The notes: generated from the sequence alone by a model not told the origin. A DNA stretch of 64,000 nt from JANWHQ01 sp963775275 (GCA_963775275.1 CAVZII010000005.1:3472001-3536000), one strand, 5' to 3'. Positions 36,867 to 46,566 are shown, counted from the first letter of the stretch. Translations and numbers: made by a program.

Positions 36867-37142
36867 GTGAAGCGTGAGAACCAGCCCAGGCTGCTCAATC
36901 GGCTGCGGCGCATCGAAGGTCAGGTGCGCGGCGTCGCGCGCATGATCGAACAGGATCGCTACTGCATCGACGTCCTGACCCAGCTCCAGGCGATCCGCGC
37001 GGCGCTGGGCCGGGTGGAGACCGAGATGCTCAAGGATCACCTCGGCCACTGCATCGAAAGCGCCATCGTTTCGGGCGACCATGGCGAGCAGCGCCGCAAG
37101 GCCGCCGAGCTGATCGAGCTCCTGGAGCGCGCGGCGCGCTAA
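36867..37142 (+). CDS. CsoR/RcnR-family copper-sensing repressor
   Basis: A 91-residue all-helical DNA-binding protein. LLNRLRRIEGQVRGVARMI is the family signature. The Cys-His-Cys copper fingerprint is present as YCIDVL, then HLGHC (His and Cys), favouring Cu(I) over nickel or formaldehyde. It starts 22 bases after the second operator, with GAAAGGAG upstream. Divergence from the copper ATPase supports autorepression and repression of the pump. Its 3' end overlaps the convergent transglycosylase gene by four bases. Confidence 0.92.
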   Translation: MKRENQPRLLNRLRRIEGQVRGVARMIEQDRYCIDVLTQLQAIRAALGRVETEMLKDHLGHCIESAIVSGDHGEQRRKAAELIELLERAAR

Positions 37143-38737
37143 CGCTCGATCTTGGCGTCGGTGGCGCGCGCGCCCGAGGCGAGGGCGTCGATGGACTTGC
37201 TAGAGCCCCCGAAGATCCGGCGATAGATCCAGTAGTTGGCCATGACCTTCTCGACGTAGTCGCGGGTCTGGCCTGCCGGCAGGCTCTCCATCAGGAGCAG
37301 GGGATCGTCGTCGCCCGAGGTCTGCTCGGCGCGCAGCAAGGCGCCGGGCCCGCCGTTATAGGCCGCGACGGTGCGAAGCACGTCGCCCTCGGCGGCCTGA
37401 TGCATCAGCAGGTCCAGGTAGTCCTGGCCGACACGCAGGTTGGTGGACGGGTCGTAAAGCGGCGAGGAGTCGGTCTTGAGCTTGTCGTCCCCGGCGGCGC
37501 GCGCGGCGGTCTGGGGCATCAGCTGCATCAGGCCGATGGCGCCGGCGTAGGACACGGCCGACGGATCGAACCGGCTCTCCTGGCGCACGATCGCGTAGAC
37601 CAGGGCCTTGTCCAGGGTGAAGCCGCCCACGGGCTTGTAGTCGGGCGTGGGGTAATCGTCCGGGTCGAAGCTTCGGGGTGCGCGCGCCTTCTCGAGCGGC
37701 GCGGCGCTCGCGTTCAGCTCGAGCGCAAGGGTGGTCCACTGTCGCCGCTGGGCGTCGGTGTTGGCCGAGGCCAACCCGGCGCGGAGCTCCTGGCCGGCTT
37801 CGGCCATGCGGCCGATCTGGGCCAGCGCGACGGCGCGCTTGGCCCGCACCTCCGTCCGGATCAGACGTGAGAGCTGAGGCAGGTCGAGCGCGATGTTGGA
37901 GGTGCGGATCAGCTCCGCGTCGGCCGGCGCCGGGCTCGGCCCGAAGCCGGCGCGCGCGAGCACGACGGCCTGGGGATCGGCGCCGGGCTCCAGCCCCAGC
38001 TGGCGCTCGGCGAGCATGCCGTAGAAGGTGGCCGGGCTGCGGGCCGCGATCTTGAGGAAGTCGGGAGCGAGCTCGGGCGAGCCCGCGGCGATGGCCGAGC
38101 GGGCGGCCCAATATCCGGCGCCGGCGCGCAGCCACGGATCGCCCGAGGCGTCCATGGCCACGGCCTGGAAGTGCCCCATGGCCTCGGCGTACTTCTTCAG
38201 CCGGAAGGCGCAAAGCCCCGCGATCCAGCGCTCATTGGCCGCGACCGCCAGCCGGTAGGCCGCCTGGATGTCGCCCGAATAATAGGCCTCGCGCGCCGCC
38301 AGTCCCTTGGCGCTGGCGGGCGGCGCCAGGCTCGTGGCGTCCGAGGTCCGGAAGGTCTCTGGAATGCGGGGCGCGGGGGCGCCGCGCGGCCGGCGCTTCT
38401 TGGCCAGCTGCAACACCCGATCGGCGCCCGGCAGGTCGCCGTAGCTGGCGAGCCAGGACCTGAGCTGGGTGTAGGTGGCGGTGGTCGCCGGCGACATCAG
38501 CTGCTTGAGCTCGATGTAGCCGACCAGGCTCTTGTCGGCGACGTCGGCGACCGCCTGGCGGGCCGCGTCGAAGTCGCCCTGGGCCGCGGCCTGGAAGGCG
38601 GAGGCGTAGGCCGAAGCGTCGTCGGGAGTCAGGGCCTTGATCGGGGCGGCAACAGCCGGACCGCCCGCGGCGGCGACCACGCACGCGGCGGCGCACAGCG
38701 CCGCAATTCTACACAGGACTTCTGGCACTCCGGCCAA
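37139..38737 (-). CDS. Soluble lytic murein transglycosylase (Slt70-like)
   Basis: A 532-residue periplasmic enzyme that cleaves peptidoglycan to 1,6-anhydromuropeptides. A signal peptide (cleavage near AVAAP) is followed by about 330 residues of helical, TPR-like superhelix. The SLT catalytic domain follows: AIVRQESRFDPSAVSYAGA with the catalytic Glu, GLMQLMPQTA, and TVAAYNGGPGAL. It is transcribed after the uracil-DNA glycosylase gene, 34 bp away on the same strand, and converges on csoR. Confidence 0.93.
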   Translation of the reverse strand: MAGVPEVLCRIAALCAAACVVAAAGGPAVAAPIKALTPDDASAYASAFQAAAQGDFDAARQAVADVADKSLVGYIELKQLMSPATTATYTQLRSWLASYGDLPGADRVLQLAKKRRPRGAPAPRIPETFRTSDATSLAPPASAKGLAAREAYYSGDIQAAYRLAVAANERWIAGLCAFRLKKYAEAMGHFQAVAMDASGDPWLRAGAGYWAARSAIAAGSPELAPDFLKIAARSPATFYGMLAERQLGLEPGADPQAVVLARAGFGPSPAPADAELIRTSNIALDLPQLSRLIRTEVRAKRAVALAQIGRMAEAGQELRAGLASANTDAQRRQWTTLALELNASAAPLEKARAPRSFDPDDYPTPDYKPVGGFTLDKALVYAIVRQESRFDPSAVSYAGAIGLMQLMPQTAARAAGDDKLKTDSSPLYDPSTNLRVGQDYLDLLMHQAAEGDVLRTVAAYNGGPGALLRAEQTSGDDDPLLLMESLPAGQTRDYVEKVMANYWIYRRIFGGSSKSIDALASGARATDAKIER

Positions 38738-38771
38738 GACGTTCGTCCCCCCACGTCCGACAACCTATGCA

Positions 38772-39581
38772 TTAAGCGGGCCGGTCGGGACGATCAAGTC
38801 TTTCGGTCAGCGTCAATAGGTCCGCCCATGCCCGCTTCTTGGCCGCCGGCTGGCGCAGAAGGAAGGCGGGATGCAGCGTGGGCAGGGCCGGAAGCTCGAG
38901 CTCGCCGTCCCCGGACCGCCACTCGAACCAGCGTCCGCGCAGGCTCAGGATGCCCTCTTCGCGGTCCAGCATGGACTTGGCCGCCGCGCCGCCGACCAAG
39001 AGCAGGATCCTTGGCCGCACCAGCTGGATCGCGCGCTCCAGGAACGGCCGGCAGACGGCCTGTTCGGCGGGGGAAGGGGTGCGGTTGCCGGGCGGGCGCC
39101 AGAAGACGGTGTTGGTGATGAACACCCGGCCGTCCAGGCCGGCGGCCTCGAGCATCCGGTCCAGCAGCTTTCCCGCGCGTCCCACGAAGGGCGCGCCCTG
39201 GGAGTCCTCCTCAGCGCCCGGTCCCTCGCCGACGATCAGCACCGGCGCATCCGGCGCCCCCCGGGCGAAGCAGGCCTGCCTGGCCCCCTGGAACTTCAGC
39301 GGGCAGCCCTCGAAGGCGGAGATCGCAGCCTTCAGCTCGTCCAGATCCTTCGCCGCGGCGGCCAGGGCCCGCGCGTCGGCCGCGGCGGCCGCCACGTCCG
39401 GGCCCGGCCCCGCCGGCGCGGCTGTCCCGATCTGGGACGCGGGCGCCGCGGGACGTTGCGGCTGCGCCGGCTTGAACGTCCGGTCGATCGGCGCGTTCTC
39501 GTAGCAGGCATCCACCCCCGCCTCGCTCCAGAAGGCGAGCAGGCTTTCCACGGCGCGTTGGGGAAGGGAAGGGGACGTCAC
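38772..39581 (-). CDS. Family 4 uracil-DNA glycosylase (iron-sulfur type)
   Basis: This 269-residue enzyme removes uracil from DNA. The catalytic motif A region is VGEGPGAEEDSQGAPFVGRA, and motif B is TLHPAFLL. Cysteines in EGCPL, RQACFA and AVCRPFL could supply cluster ligands. A 75-residue Ala/Pro-rich N-terminal extension precedes the domain, common in alphaproteobacteria. It is divergent from the ETF-quinone oxidoreductase gene and followed by the transglycosylase gene. Confidence 0.93.
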   Translation of the reverse strand: MTSPSLPQRAVESLLAFWSEAGVDACYENAPIDRTFKPAQPQRPAAPASQIGTAAPAGPGPDVAAAAADARALAAAAKDLDELKAAISAFEGCPLKFQGARQACFARGAPDAPVLIVGEGPGAEEDSQGAPFVGRAGKLLDRMLEAAGLDGRVFITNTVFWRPPGNRTPSPAEQAVCRPFLERAIQLVRPRILLLVGGAAAKSMLDREEGILSLRGRWFEWRSGDGELELPALPTLHPAFLLRQPAAKKRAWADLLTLTERLDRPDRPA

Positions 39582-39661
39582 GTGCGGGCGGGCCTTGACC
39601 GGTCTGAGGCAAGCTTCGGATAAACCGGTCAGGCGATCAACGCCGCCCCGGAGATTCGCCC

Positions 39662-41347
39662 ATGGCCGATGCGCTGGCGGAGTTGCCCGCCCGGGAGTCC
39701 ATGCAGTACGACGTCGTGATCGTGGGCGGCGGCCCGGCCGGGCTCGCCGCGGCGATCCGGCTCAAGCAGCTGGCCGCCGAGTCCGGCGCCGAAGTCTCCG
39801 TCGCCCTGCTGGAAAAGGGCTCCGAGATCGGCGCGCACATCCTGTCCGGCGCGGTGATCGATCCGCGCGGCCTGGACGAGCTGATTCCCGACTGGAAGGA
39901 AAAGGGCGCGCCGCTCGAGACGGCGGTCGCCAAGGACCGGTTCCTCTACCTGACCCGATCGGCGGCCCTCGACATCTCCTGGCTGCCGATGCCGCCGTTC
40001 ATGCGCAATCACGGCGCCTGGATCTGTTCGCTCGGCAACCTCTGCCGCTGGCTGGCCGGCCAGGCCGAGGCCCTTGGCGTCGAGATCTATCCGGGCATGG
40101 CCGCCTCCGAGCTGGTCTACGGCGAGGACGGCCGGGTCGCGGGCGTGGTCGCGGGCGTCTTCGGCATCGCCAAGGACGGATCGCACAAGCCCGACTACCA
40201 GCCCGGGCTCGAGGTTCTGGGCAAGTACGTCCTCTTGGCGGAAGGGGCGCGGGGCTCGCTCTCCAAGCAGGTCCAGGCGCGGTTCGACCTCTGCGCCGGG
40301 CGCGAGCCGCAGAAGTACGGCATCGGGCTGAAGGAGCTGTGGCGGACGCCGGCCGACAAGCACCGGCCGGGCCTGGTGCAGCACAGCTTCGGCTGGCCGC
40401 TCGACGACAGGACCGGCGGCGGGTCGTTCATGTACCACTTCGGCGACCGCTACGTGGCCGTCGGCTTCGTGGTGCACCTGAACTACCTCAATCCCTGGCT
40501 CTCGCCGTTCGAGGAGTTCCAGCGGTTCAAGCAGCATCCCGCCATCCGGCCCGTGCTCGAGGGCGGGACGCGCGTCTCCTACGGGGCGCGGGCGATCACC
40601 GAGGGCGGCCTGCAGTCGGTGCCGAGGCTCGCCTTCCCGGGCGGCGCCCTGGTCGGCTGCGCCGCCGGCTTCGTGAACCTGCCCAGGATCAAGGGCAGCC
40701 ACAATGCGCTGAAGACCGGCATGCTCGCCGCTGAGGCGGCCTTCGCCGCGATCCGTGGCGGACGGGCGGGCGACACGCTCCGGGACTACCAGGCCGCCTA
40801 CGAGCGTTCCTGGGTGCGCCGAGAGCTGAACCTGGTGCGCAACGTCAAGCCGCTCTGGTCCAAGCTCGGGACCCGGCTCGGGATCCTCCTGGGCGGGCTC
40901 GACATGTGGACGACTCTGCTGTTGGGCGGCTTCTCCCTCTTCGGCGTCATGAAGCACGGCCGCAGCGACGCGGAGTCCATCGGCCTGGCCAAGGACTACG
41001 CCCAGATCGCCTATCCCAAGCCGGACGGCGTGATCAGCTTCGACCGGCTGAGCTCGGTGTTCGTCTCCAACACCGCCCACGAGGAGGACCAGCCCAGCCA
41101 TCTGAAGCTGCTGGATCCGGACGTCCCCGTCCACGAGACCTTGCCGATCTACGGCGAGCCGGCCCGGCTCTACTGTCCGGCGGGGGTCTATGAGGTCGTC
41201 TATGACGAGCGGGGCGAGAATCCGCGGTTCGTGATCAACGCGGCCAACTGCGTCCACTGCAAGACCTGCGACATCAAGGATCCCGCGCAGAACATCACTT
41301 GGACCACCCCCGAAGGGGGCGGCGGACCGAACTATCCGAACATGTGA
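39662..41347 (+). CDS. Electron-transfer-flavoprotein:ubiquinone oxidoreductase (ETF-QO)
   Basis: A 561-residue peripheral membrane enzyme that passes electrons from ETF to ubiquinone. The FAD-binding motif is DVVIVGGGPAGLAAAIRL. The ubiquinone-site region includes GAHILSGAVIDPRGL. The C-terminal 4Fe-4S domain has CPAGVYE and NCVHCKTCDIKDP, completing four cysteines. Length and order match the family exactly. It supports fatty-acid and amino-acid oxidation. The ETF genes themselves are not in the window. Confidence 0.96.
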   Translation: MADALAELPARESMQYDVVIVGGGPAGLAAAIRLKQLAAESGAEVSVALLEKGSEIGAHILSGAVIDPRGLDELIPDWKEKGAPLETAVAKDRFLYLTRSAALDISWLPMPPFMRNHGAWICSLGNLCRWLAGQAEALGVEIYPGMAASELVYGEDGRVAGVVAGVFGIAKDGSHKPDYQPGLEVLGKYVLLAEGARGSLSKQVQARFDLCAGREPQKYGIGLKELWRTPADKHRPGLVQHSFGWPLDDRTGGGSFMYHFGDRYVAVGFVVHLNYLNPWLSPFEEFQRFKQHPAIRPVLEGGTRVSYGARAITEGGLQSVPRLAFPGGALVGCAAGFVNLPRIKGSHNALKTGMLAAEAAFAAIRGGRAGDTLRDYQAAYERSWVRRELNLVRNVKPLWSKLGTRLGILLGGLDMWTTLLLGGFSLFGVMKHGRSDAESIGLAKDYAQIAYPKPDGVISFDRLSSVFVSNTAHEEDQPSHLKLLDPDVPVHETLPIYGEPARLYCPAGVYEVVYDERGENPRFVINAANCVHCKTCDIKDPAQNITWTTPEGGGGPNYPNM

Positions 41348-41416
41348 CGCCGGCCCGGATCGGCCCAGATGTCGCATCGGCTTGATGCGGCGCGGGAAAC
41401 GTCGGATTCTGTCGTC

Positions 41417-43147
41417 ATGCACGCTTCCCTTCGCCTCGCCCTGATCTCCGCCGCGGCCGCGGCGCTTTGCGCCTGCGCCACCGCGCCGGGGGCCGGTCCA
41501 TCGGATTCCGCGGCGTCCATCGCCGCGGCGGCGGCAGCCGACGCCAGGCCGTCCTCCGCCTATGGCTATTACCTGGCCGCCCAGGCCGCGCTGGACGCCG
41601 GCGACAGCAAGGGCGCGGCGGTCCTGTTCGATCGGGCCATGGCCGCCGACCCGGACGCCGGCTTCATCTCCGAGCGGGCCTTCACCACCGCCCTGCTGTC
41701 CGGGGACATCGGCCGCGCGGCCGAGCTCGCGCCGGCGCCGGGCGAAGCCTCGCCGGCGGCGCAGTCCCTGGGCGCCCTGGCCAAGGCGGTCGAAGCCCTG
41801 TCCGACGGCCGCGGGCGTGAAGCCTACGAGATCCTGTCCTCCTCCAACCTGCCCAATGCGGCGCCGAATGCGCTGCTGAAGCCCTGGGCCGCCGCCGCGG
41901 CGGGCAAGACCTCCGCCTCATTCATCCTGCCCGCGAACGGGGACCGCCTCACGCGGATGGTGGGCCAGCTCGACCAGGCCATGCTCTACGAGAAGGCCGG
42001 CCGGTACGCCGAAGCCGAGACCGGCTTCAAGGCCCTGCTCGCGGACCGGAGCGCCGAGGGGCTGGTGACTCCCGCCTACGGCCTGTTCCTCGAGCGGCGC
42101 GGCCGCCGATCCGAGGCCGTGGCCGTCTACGACCGGCTCCTGGCAGCCGAGCCGGACTCCGTCTCCGTGCGCGCCGCCCGGGCGCGCGCGCTTGCCAAGG
42201 GGACGCCGCCGCCGCCCCTGACCGTGCGCGAAGGCGCGGCCCAGGCGCTGATGGCGCCGGCGGCTGCGGCCCTGGCCGACCGCCAGTCGGACGCGGGTCT
42301 GGTCTACCTGCGCCTGATCGTCCGGCTCGATCCCAAGCGCGACGACGCCTGGATGCTGGCTGGCGACGTCATGTCCGCCGCCGGAGACGTCCAGGCCGGC
42401 CGCGACGCCTATATGCGCGTCCCGCAGAGCTCCGCCCGCTATGCCGACGCGCGCTCGCGCATCGCCTGGAGCTACCAGTCCGCGGACAAGGACCAGGCCC
42501 TGAAGATCGCTCGCGAGACGGCGCAGCAGCTGCCGGCCAGCGACGCCGCCAAGCTGACCCTGGCCGATCTCCTGCGCGCGGACCAGCAATACGAGGAGTC
42601 CGCCCAGGTCCTGGGCCCGGTGATCGCGGCCGCCGGCGCCCGTCCCGACTGGCGGCTCTACTACATGCGAGCGGTTGCGCTGGAGCGTTCCGGGCATTGG
42701 CCCGAGGCGCAGAAGGACCTCGACGAGGCCCTGAAGCTCAAGCCGGACCAGCCGGAGGTGCTCAACTACCTCGGCTACTCGTGGGTGAACCGCGGCGAGA
42801 AGGTCAAGCAGGGCCTGGACCTGATCAAGAAGGCCGTCGAGGCGCAGCCGCAGGAGGGCGCCTACGTCGACTCCCTGGGCTGGGCCTACTATCGGCTCGG
42901 CGACTACGCCAACGCCGTCCAGATGCTGGAGCGCGCGGCAAGCCTCGAGGCGGGCGACGCCGAGATCAACGATCACCTGGGCGACGCCTACTGGCGTGTC
43001 GGGCGCCGCGACGAGGCGCGCTTCCAGTGGAAGGCGGTCCTGACCCTCGACCCCGATCCCCAGGTCAAGGCGCGCGCCGAGGCCAAGCTGGCGTCGCCGC
43101 TCGGTCCCGACGCCGTCGTCCCCGCGCCGACCGTGGCCAGCAAGTGA
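41417..43147 (+). CDS. TPR-repeat lipoprotein
   Basis: The 576-residue protein has a lipoprotein signal with lipobox LCAC (MHASLRLALISAAAAALCAC), then at least eight tetratricopeptide-like helical pairs. The clearest are at the C-terminus (PEVLNYLGYSWVNRGEKVKQ and GAYVDSLGWAYYRLGDYANA). It is likely anchored to the outer membrane and forms protein contacts. The second ATG (41417) is used because it starts the lipoprotein signal directly. Its stop overlaps the GTG of ispE, so the two are coupled. Confidence 0.85.
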   Translation: MHASLRLALISAAAAALCACATAPGAGPSDSAASIAAAAAADARPSSAYGYYLAAQAALDAGDSKGAAVLFDRAMAADPDAGFISERAFTTALLSGDIGRAAELAPAPGEASPAAQSLGALAKAVEALSDGRGREAYEILSSSNLPNAAPNALLKPWAAAAAGKTSASFILPANGDRLTRMVGQLDQAMLYEKAGRYAEAETGFKALLADRSAEGLVTPAYGLFLERRGRRSEAVAVYDRLLAAEPDSVSVRAARARALAKGTPPPPLTVREGAAQALMAPAAAALADRQSDAGLVYLRLIVRLDPKRDDAWMLAGDVMSAAGDVQAGRDAYMRVPQSSARYADARSRIAWSYQSADKDQALKIARETAQQLPASDAAKLTLADLLRADQQYEESAQVLGPVIAAAGARPDWRLYYMRAVALERSGHWPEAQKDLDEALKLKPDQPEVLNYLGYSWVNRGEKVKQGLDLIKKAVEAQPQEGAYVDSLGWAYYRLGDYANAVQMLERAASLEAGDAEINDHLGDAYWRVGRRDEARFQWKAVLTLDPDPQVKARAEAKLASPLGPDAVVPAPTVASK

Positions 43148-44067
43148 ACCCTGGCGCCGTCGGCGTCGCTGGCGCCCGGACCGACCCCGCCCTGGCCGCC
43201 TTCGCGCCGGCCAAGGTCAACCTCTTCCTGCACGTCGGGACGGCGCGGGCGGACGGCTACCATCCGATCTCGAGCCTCATGGTCTTCGCCGACGTCGGGG
43301 ACCGGCTCTCGGCCGAGCCGTCGGACGGGCTGGAGCTCGTCATCGAGGGCCCGTTCGCCGGTCACGCGCCGGCGGACGAGAGCAATCTCGTGCTGCGCGC
43401 CGTGCGGGCGCTGGCGGCGCGCAGCGGGATCGGCGAGCCGGGCCTGAAGCTGACCCTGGTCAAGAACGTGCCCGCGGCCGCAGGGCTCGGCGGCGGCTCG
43501 TCGGACGCCGCGGCGGCCCTGCGCCTGGCCTCCTCGGCGCTCGGGCTGGCGCTCGCGGCCGACGATCTGCGCGAGATCGGCGCCGGCCTCGGCTCGGATG
43601 TGCCGGCCTGCCTGGACGCAACGCCCGTGCTGGCCTCCGGTCGGGGGGAGATCCTGTCCGCCGCGCCAGCCATGGCGGCGCTGCCGGCCGTGCTGGCCAA
43701 GCCGCCGCGGGGCGCCTCGACGGCGGCGATCTATCGGGCGTTCGATGCGGCGGGGCCGGGCGCGGCCGCCGAGGCGCCTGTGCCGGGTCCGTCCATCGCC
43801 ACCGCCGGACAGGCCGCGGCCCTCGTCGCCTCGACCCGCAACGACCTGGAGGCGCCCGCCCTGGCGCTGGAGCCCCAGATCGGCCAGGTGCTGCAGGCTT
43901 TGCGCGCCGCGCCCGAGAGCCTTGCCGCGCGGATGTCGGGCTCGGGCTCGGCCTGTTTCGCGATCTGTCGGGACGAGCCCGCCGCGGCCGCCCTGGCCGC
44001 CCGGCTGCAGGCCGGCCATCCGGACTGGTGGGTCAGGCCCTGCCGCCTGGGAGGTCCCTGGATCTGA
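43144..44067 (+). CDS. ispE: 4-diphosphocytidyl-2-C-methyl-D-erythritol kinase
   Basis: This 307-residue GHMP kinase performs the ATP-dependent step of the MEP isoprenoid pathway. Signatures are APAKVNLFLHVG at the N-terminus, the ATP loop PAAAGLGGGSSDAAAAL, GSDVPACL and MSGSGSACFAI. The start is a GTG overlapping the TGA of the TPR gene (GTGA). Coupling with a TPR lipoprotein gene is common in Caulobacterales. Confidence 0.95.
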   Translation: MNPGAVGVAGARTDPALAAFAPAKVNLFLHVGTARADGYHPISSLMVFADVGDRLSAEPSDGLELVIEGPFAGHAPADESNLVLRAVRALAARSGIGEPGLKLTLVKNVPAAAGLGGGSSDAAAALRLASSALGLALAADDLREIGAGLGSDVPACLDATPVLASGRGEILSAAPAMAALPAVLAKPPRGASTAAIYRAFDAAGPGAAAEAPVPGPSIATAGQAAALVASTRNDLEAPALALEPQIGQVLQALRAAPESLAARMSGSGSACFAICRDEPAAAALAARLQAGHPDWWVRPCRLGGPWI

Positions 44068-44132
44068 CGGATGTGTCGGGCCGAGCGTCGCGGCCTGACC
44101 GCCGTCGGGCCCTCGCTGAAGCCTTCCTCCAG

Positions 44133-44229
44133 GACGAAGCGGGGCCCCGGAGGGCCCCAGGTCCAAGACGAAACGGGGGGGCCGCGGGGCCCCAGGTCCA
44201 AAACGAAACGGGGGCCCGGAGGGCCCCCG
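44133..44229 (-). terminator. Three tandem terminator-like hairpins downstream of amtB
   Basis: The block consists of three 28-35 bp units. On the minus strand each forms a G/C stem, e.g. GGGGGCCC-TCC-GGGCCCCC, followed by a partly T-rich tail such as GTTTCGTTTTGG. The first unit met by transcripts from amtB (44202-44229) has the best tail. The units share GACGAAACGGGG and CCCAGGTCCAA, so they arose by tandem duplication. The rest of the 338-bp gap between ispE and amtB (44068-44405) holds no gene that I can support. Confidence 0.6.
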
Positions 44230-44405
44230 TCCGTACGCTCTTGGGGGAAACACACTCGTTCGGGCGGATACGCTGCCCCCCGCGGCGCGATCCAGACAGG
44301 CGTCTCGTGGCTGTCTGGGCTTCGCGCCGCAGGTCTTCAGATCTGGCGGATCGCGTCTGAGCAGCTGACCAGGCATCCGCTCGGCGCGATCCGCCGGGTA
44401 CGAAC

Positions 44406-45842
44406 TCAGTCGTGGACGGCTTCGCCGTGCAGGGCCAGGTCGAGACCTTCCACCTCGGCTTCCTCGGAGACCCGGAAGCCCGTGGTGAACTTGCAGATCA
44501 TCGAGATCACGAAGGTGCCGATCATGGTCCACAGGATGGTCACGATGACGCCCTTGGCCTGGGTCACGATGCTGTGGCCCATGCCCGCCGGGTTGATCGC
44601 GACGTCCGCCAGCACGCCGGTCAGGAGCGCGCCGATCAGACCGCCGACCGCGTGCACGCCGAAGGCGTCCAGGCTGTCGTCGTACTTCAACACCCGCTTC
44701 AGCCAGACCGCGCCGGCGTAGCAGCCCACGCCCGCGGCGACGCCGATGATCAGCGAGCCGGTCGGGTTCACGAAGCCCGAGGCCGGGGTGATCGCCACCA
44801 GGCCCGCCACCGCGCCCGAGCACATGCCCAGCAGGGTGGGCTTCTTGCGCTCGACCCACTCCACCGCCATCCAGGACAGCGCGGCCATGGCCGTCGCGCA
44901 CTGGGTGTTGATGAAGGCCGAACCCGCGAGCCCGTTGGAGGCCACGGCCGAACCGGCGTTGAAGCCGAACCAGCCGACCCACAGCAGCGAGGCGCCGATC
45001 ATGGTGAGCACCAGGTTGTGCGGCGCCATGTTCTCGGTGCCGAGGCCCTTGCGCTTGCCGAGCACCAGAGCGGTGACCAGGCCCGCGACGCCCGCGTTGA
45101 TGTGCACCACCGTGCCGCCGGCGAAGTCGAGCACGCCGGACGAGCCGAGCATGCCGCCGCCCCAGACCATGTGGGCGATCGGGCAGTAGACCACCAGCAG
45201 CCACAGGGCCATGAACAGCAGCAGGCCCGAGAACTTCATCCGCTCCGCGAACGAGCCGGCGATCAGGGCGGGGGTGATGATCGCGAAGGTCATCTGGAAG
45301 CACATGAACACGGTCTCGGGGATCGTCGGCGCGAGGCCTGCGCCCACGTCCGGCTTGGACCCGATCATCAGGATGCGTGACGCTGGACCGCTCCACGCCC
45401 CTATGAACTTGTTCAGGCCCTCGTTCGGGTTCGTGGTGAAGGCGAGCGAGTAGCCCACGATCAGCCACAAGACCGTCACCAGGCAGGTGATCACGAACGA
45501 CTGGGCGAGCGTGGCCAGCACGTTCTTCTTGCGGACCATGCCGCCGTAGAACAGCGCCAGGCCCGGGATGGTCATCATCAGGACCAGGGCCGTCGAGGTC
45601 ATCATCCAGGCGGTGTCGCCGGAATCCAGCTTCGGCGTGTCGGCCGCCGGGGCCGGAGCCGGGGCGGCTGCTTCGGCGGCAGGCGCCGAGCTGACTGCAG
45701 GCGCGCTGGAATCGGCTGGCGCCGCGCTCGCCGCCGGCGCCGAGGAGGCGTCCTGGGCGAACGCCGGGGCCGCCAACGGCGCCCCGACGATCAGGGCTGC
45801 GAGCAAGACGCCCGCAAGCCGGTTCAGTCCAAGGCTTTTCAT
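44406..45842 (-). CDS. amtB: Ammonium transporter AmtB
   Basis: A 478-residue transporter of the Amt/Rh family. A signal peptide and an unusually long Ala/Pro/Ser-rich linker (about 45 residues) precede eleven transmembrane helices. The twin pore histidines are in GGTVVHINAG and DAFGVHAVGG. The Phe gate and Trp site are represented by FMCFQMTFAIITPALI and the GGGML segment. It is cotranscribed with glnK, 30 bp upstream, whose product plugs the channel when nitrogen is plentiful. Confidence 0.96.
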   Translation of the reverse strand: MKSLGLNRLAGVLLAALIVGAPLAAPAFAQDASSAPAASAAPADSSAPAVSSAPAAEAAAPAPAPAADTPKLDSGDTAWMMTSTALVLMMTIPGLALFYGGMVRKKNVLATLAQSFVITCLVTVLWLIVGYSLAFTTNPNEGLNKFIGAWSGPASRILMIGSKPDVGAGLAPTIPETVFMCFQMTFAIITPALIAGSFAERMKFSGLLLFMALWLLVVYCPIAHMVWGGGMLGSSGVLDFAGGTVVHINAGVAGLVTALVLGKRKGLGTENMAPHNLVLTMIGASLLWVGWFGFNAGSAVASNGLAGSAFINTQCATAMAALSWMAVEWVERKKPTLLGMCSGAVAGLVAITPASGFVNPTGSLIIGVAAGVGCYAGAVWLKRVLKYDDSLDAFGVHAVGGLIGALLTGVLADVAINPAGMGHSIVTQAKGVIVTILWTMIGTFVISMICKFTTGFRVSEEAEVEGLDLALHGEAVHD

Positions 45843-45872
45843 TTATCGATCCCCTAGTTCCCGATCAGCATC

Positions 45873-46211
45873 TCAGAGCGCCGCCGCGCCGGTCTCGCCG
45901 GTGCGGATGCGGACGGCCTGTTCGACGTCGACGACGAAGATCTTCCCGTCGCCGATCTTGCCCGTGTTGGCCGCGGCCTTGATGGCGTCGACGGCGCGCG
46001 CGGCGCCGGCGTCGTCGACCACGGCCTCGAGCTTCAGCTTGGGCACGAACACCACCTGGTATTCCGCGGCGCGGTAGATTTCGGTCTGGCCCTTCTGGCG
46101 GCCGTAGCCTTTGACTTCGGAGATCGTCAGGCCCTCCACGCCCGCGCCGGCGAGCGCTTCGCGCACGTCGTCGAGCTTGAAGGGCTTGATGATCGCGATG
46201 ATCAGTTTCAT
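45873..46211 (-). CDS. glnK: Nitrogen regulatory protein PII (GlnK)
   Basis: A 112-residue trimeric PII signal protein. The N-terminus MKLIIAIIKPFKLDDVREAL, the T-loop with the uridylylated tyrosine in TEIYRAAEYQVVF, the B-loop TGKIGDGKIFV and the C-terminal RIRTGE are all canonical. It precedes amtB on the same strand, the usual glnK-amtB operon, and controls ammonium uptake. Nitrogen-limitation control is expected, but I see no clear sigma-54 promoter upstream. Confidence 0.96.
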   Translation of the reverse strand: MKLIIAIIKPFKLDDVREALAGAGVEGLTISEVKGYGRQKGQTEIYRAAEYQVVFVPKLKLEAVVDDAGAARAVDAIKAAANTGKIGDGKIFVVDVEQAVRIRTGETGAAAL

Positions 46212-46566
46212 GCGCTGGCTCCCGCGCGCTCGAGGCGCGCGATCTGTTATGTTTCAAAGACGCCGGTAACGACGGCCGAAGCCACTGTGGACGCCCCGCC
46301 CGGCGCATCGAACGCTAGCGGTCCGCCCGCGGCGCCGCACAATGCGGTAGGGTTCTGTCAACGAATTGCGGCGGCGCGCCCATTTCTTGGGCGGCGGTGA
46401 TTGGCGGCGCCCAATCCGTAGGCGGCGCCCCGGCCGCGGGCTTCGGACGGCGCCGGACGAGCGGCGGCGCGCGTCCAAGACCTCACGAGATCGTGAAATC
46501 CCGCAACCAATGACCAGCCGCCCGCGTACTGCGGGGACCCATTGGCTCCCACGGGAGGATAGTCCC
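46212..46566. other. 355-bp divergent intergenic region between glnK and a secreted-protein gene
   Basis: No gene is visible. It carries TTGACA (minus strand, 46356-46361) as a possible -35 element for glnK and an AT-rich patch near 46240-46258. GGGAGGAT before the ATG at 46567 is the ribosome-binding site of the rightward gene. No sigma-54 GG-N10-GC pair could be assigned with confidence. Confidence 0.4.

Noticed and set aside
42988..45468. An 826-codon minus-strand frame across ispE and amtB
   Set aside because: It runs through AmtB in the wrong frame and antisense to ispE. AmtB and IspE are both complete and recognisable.
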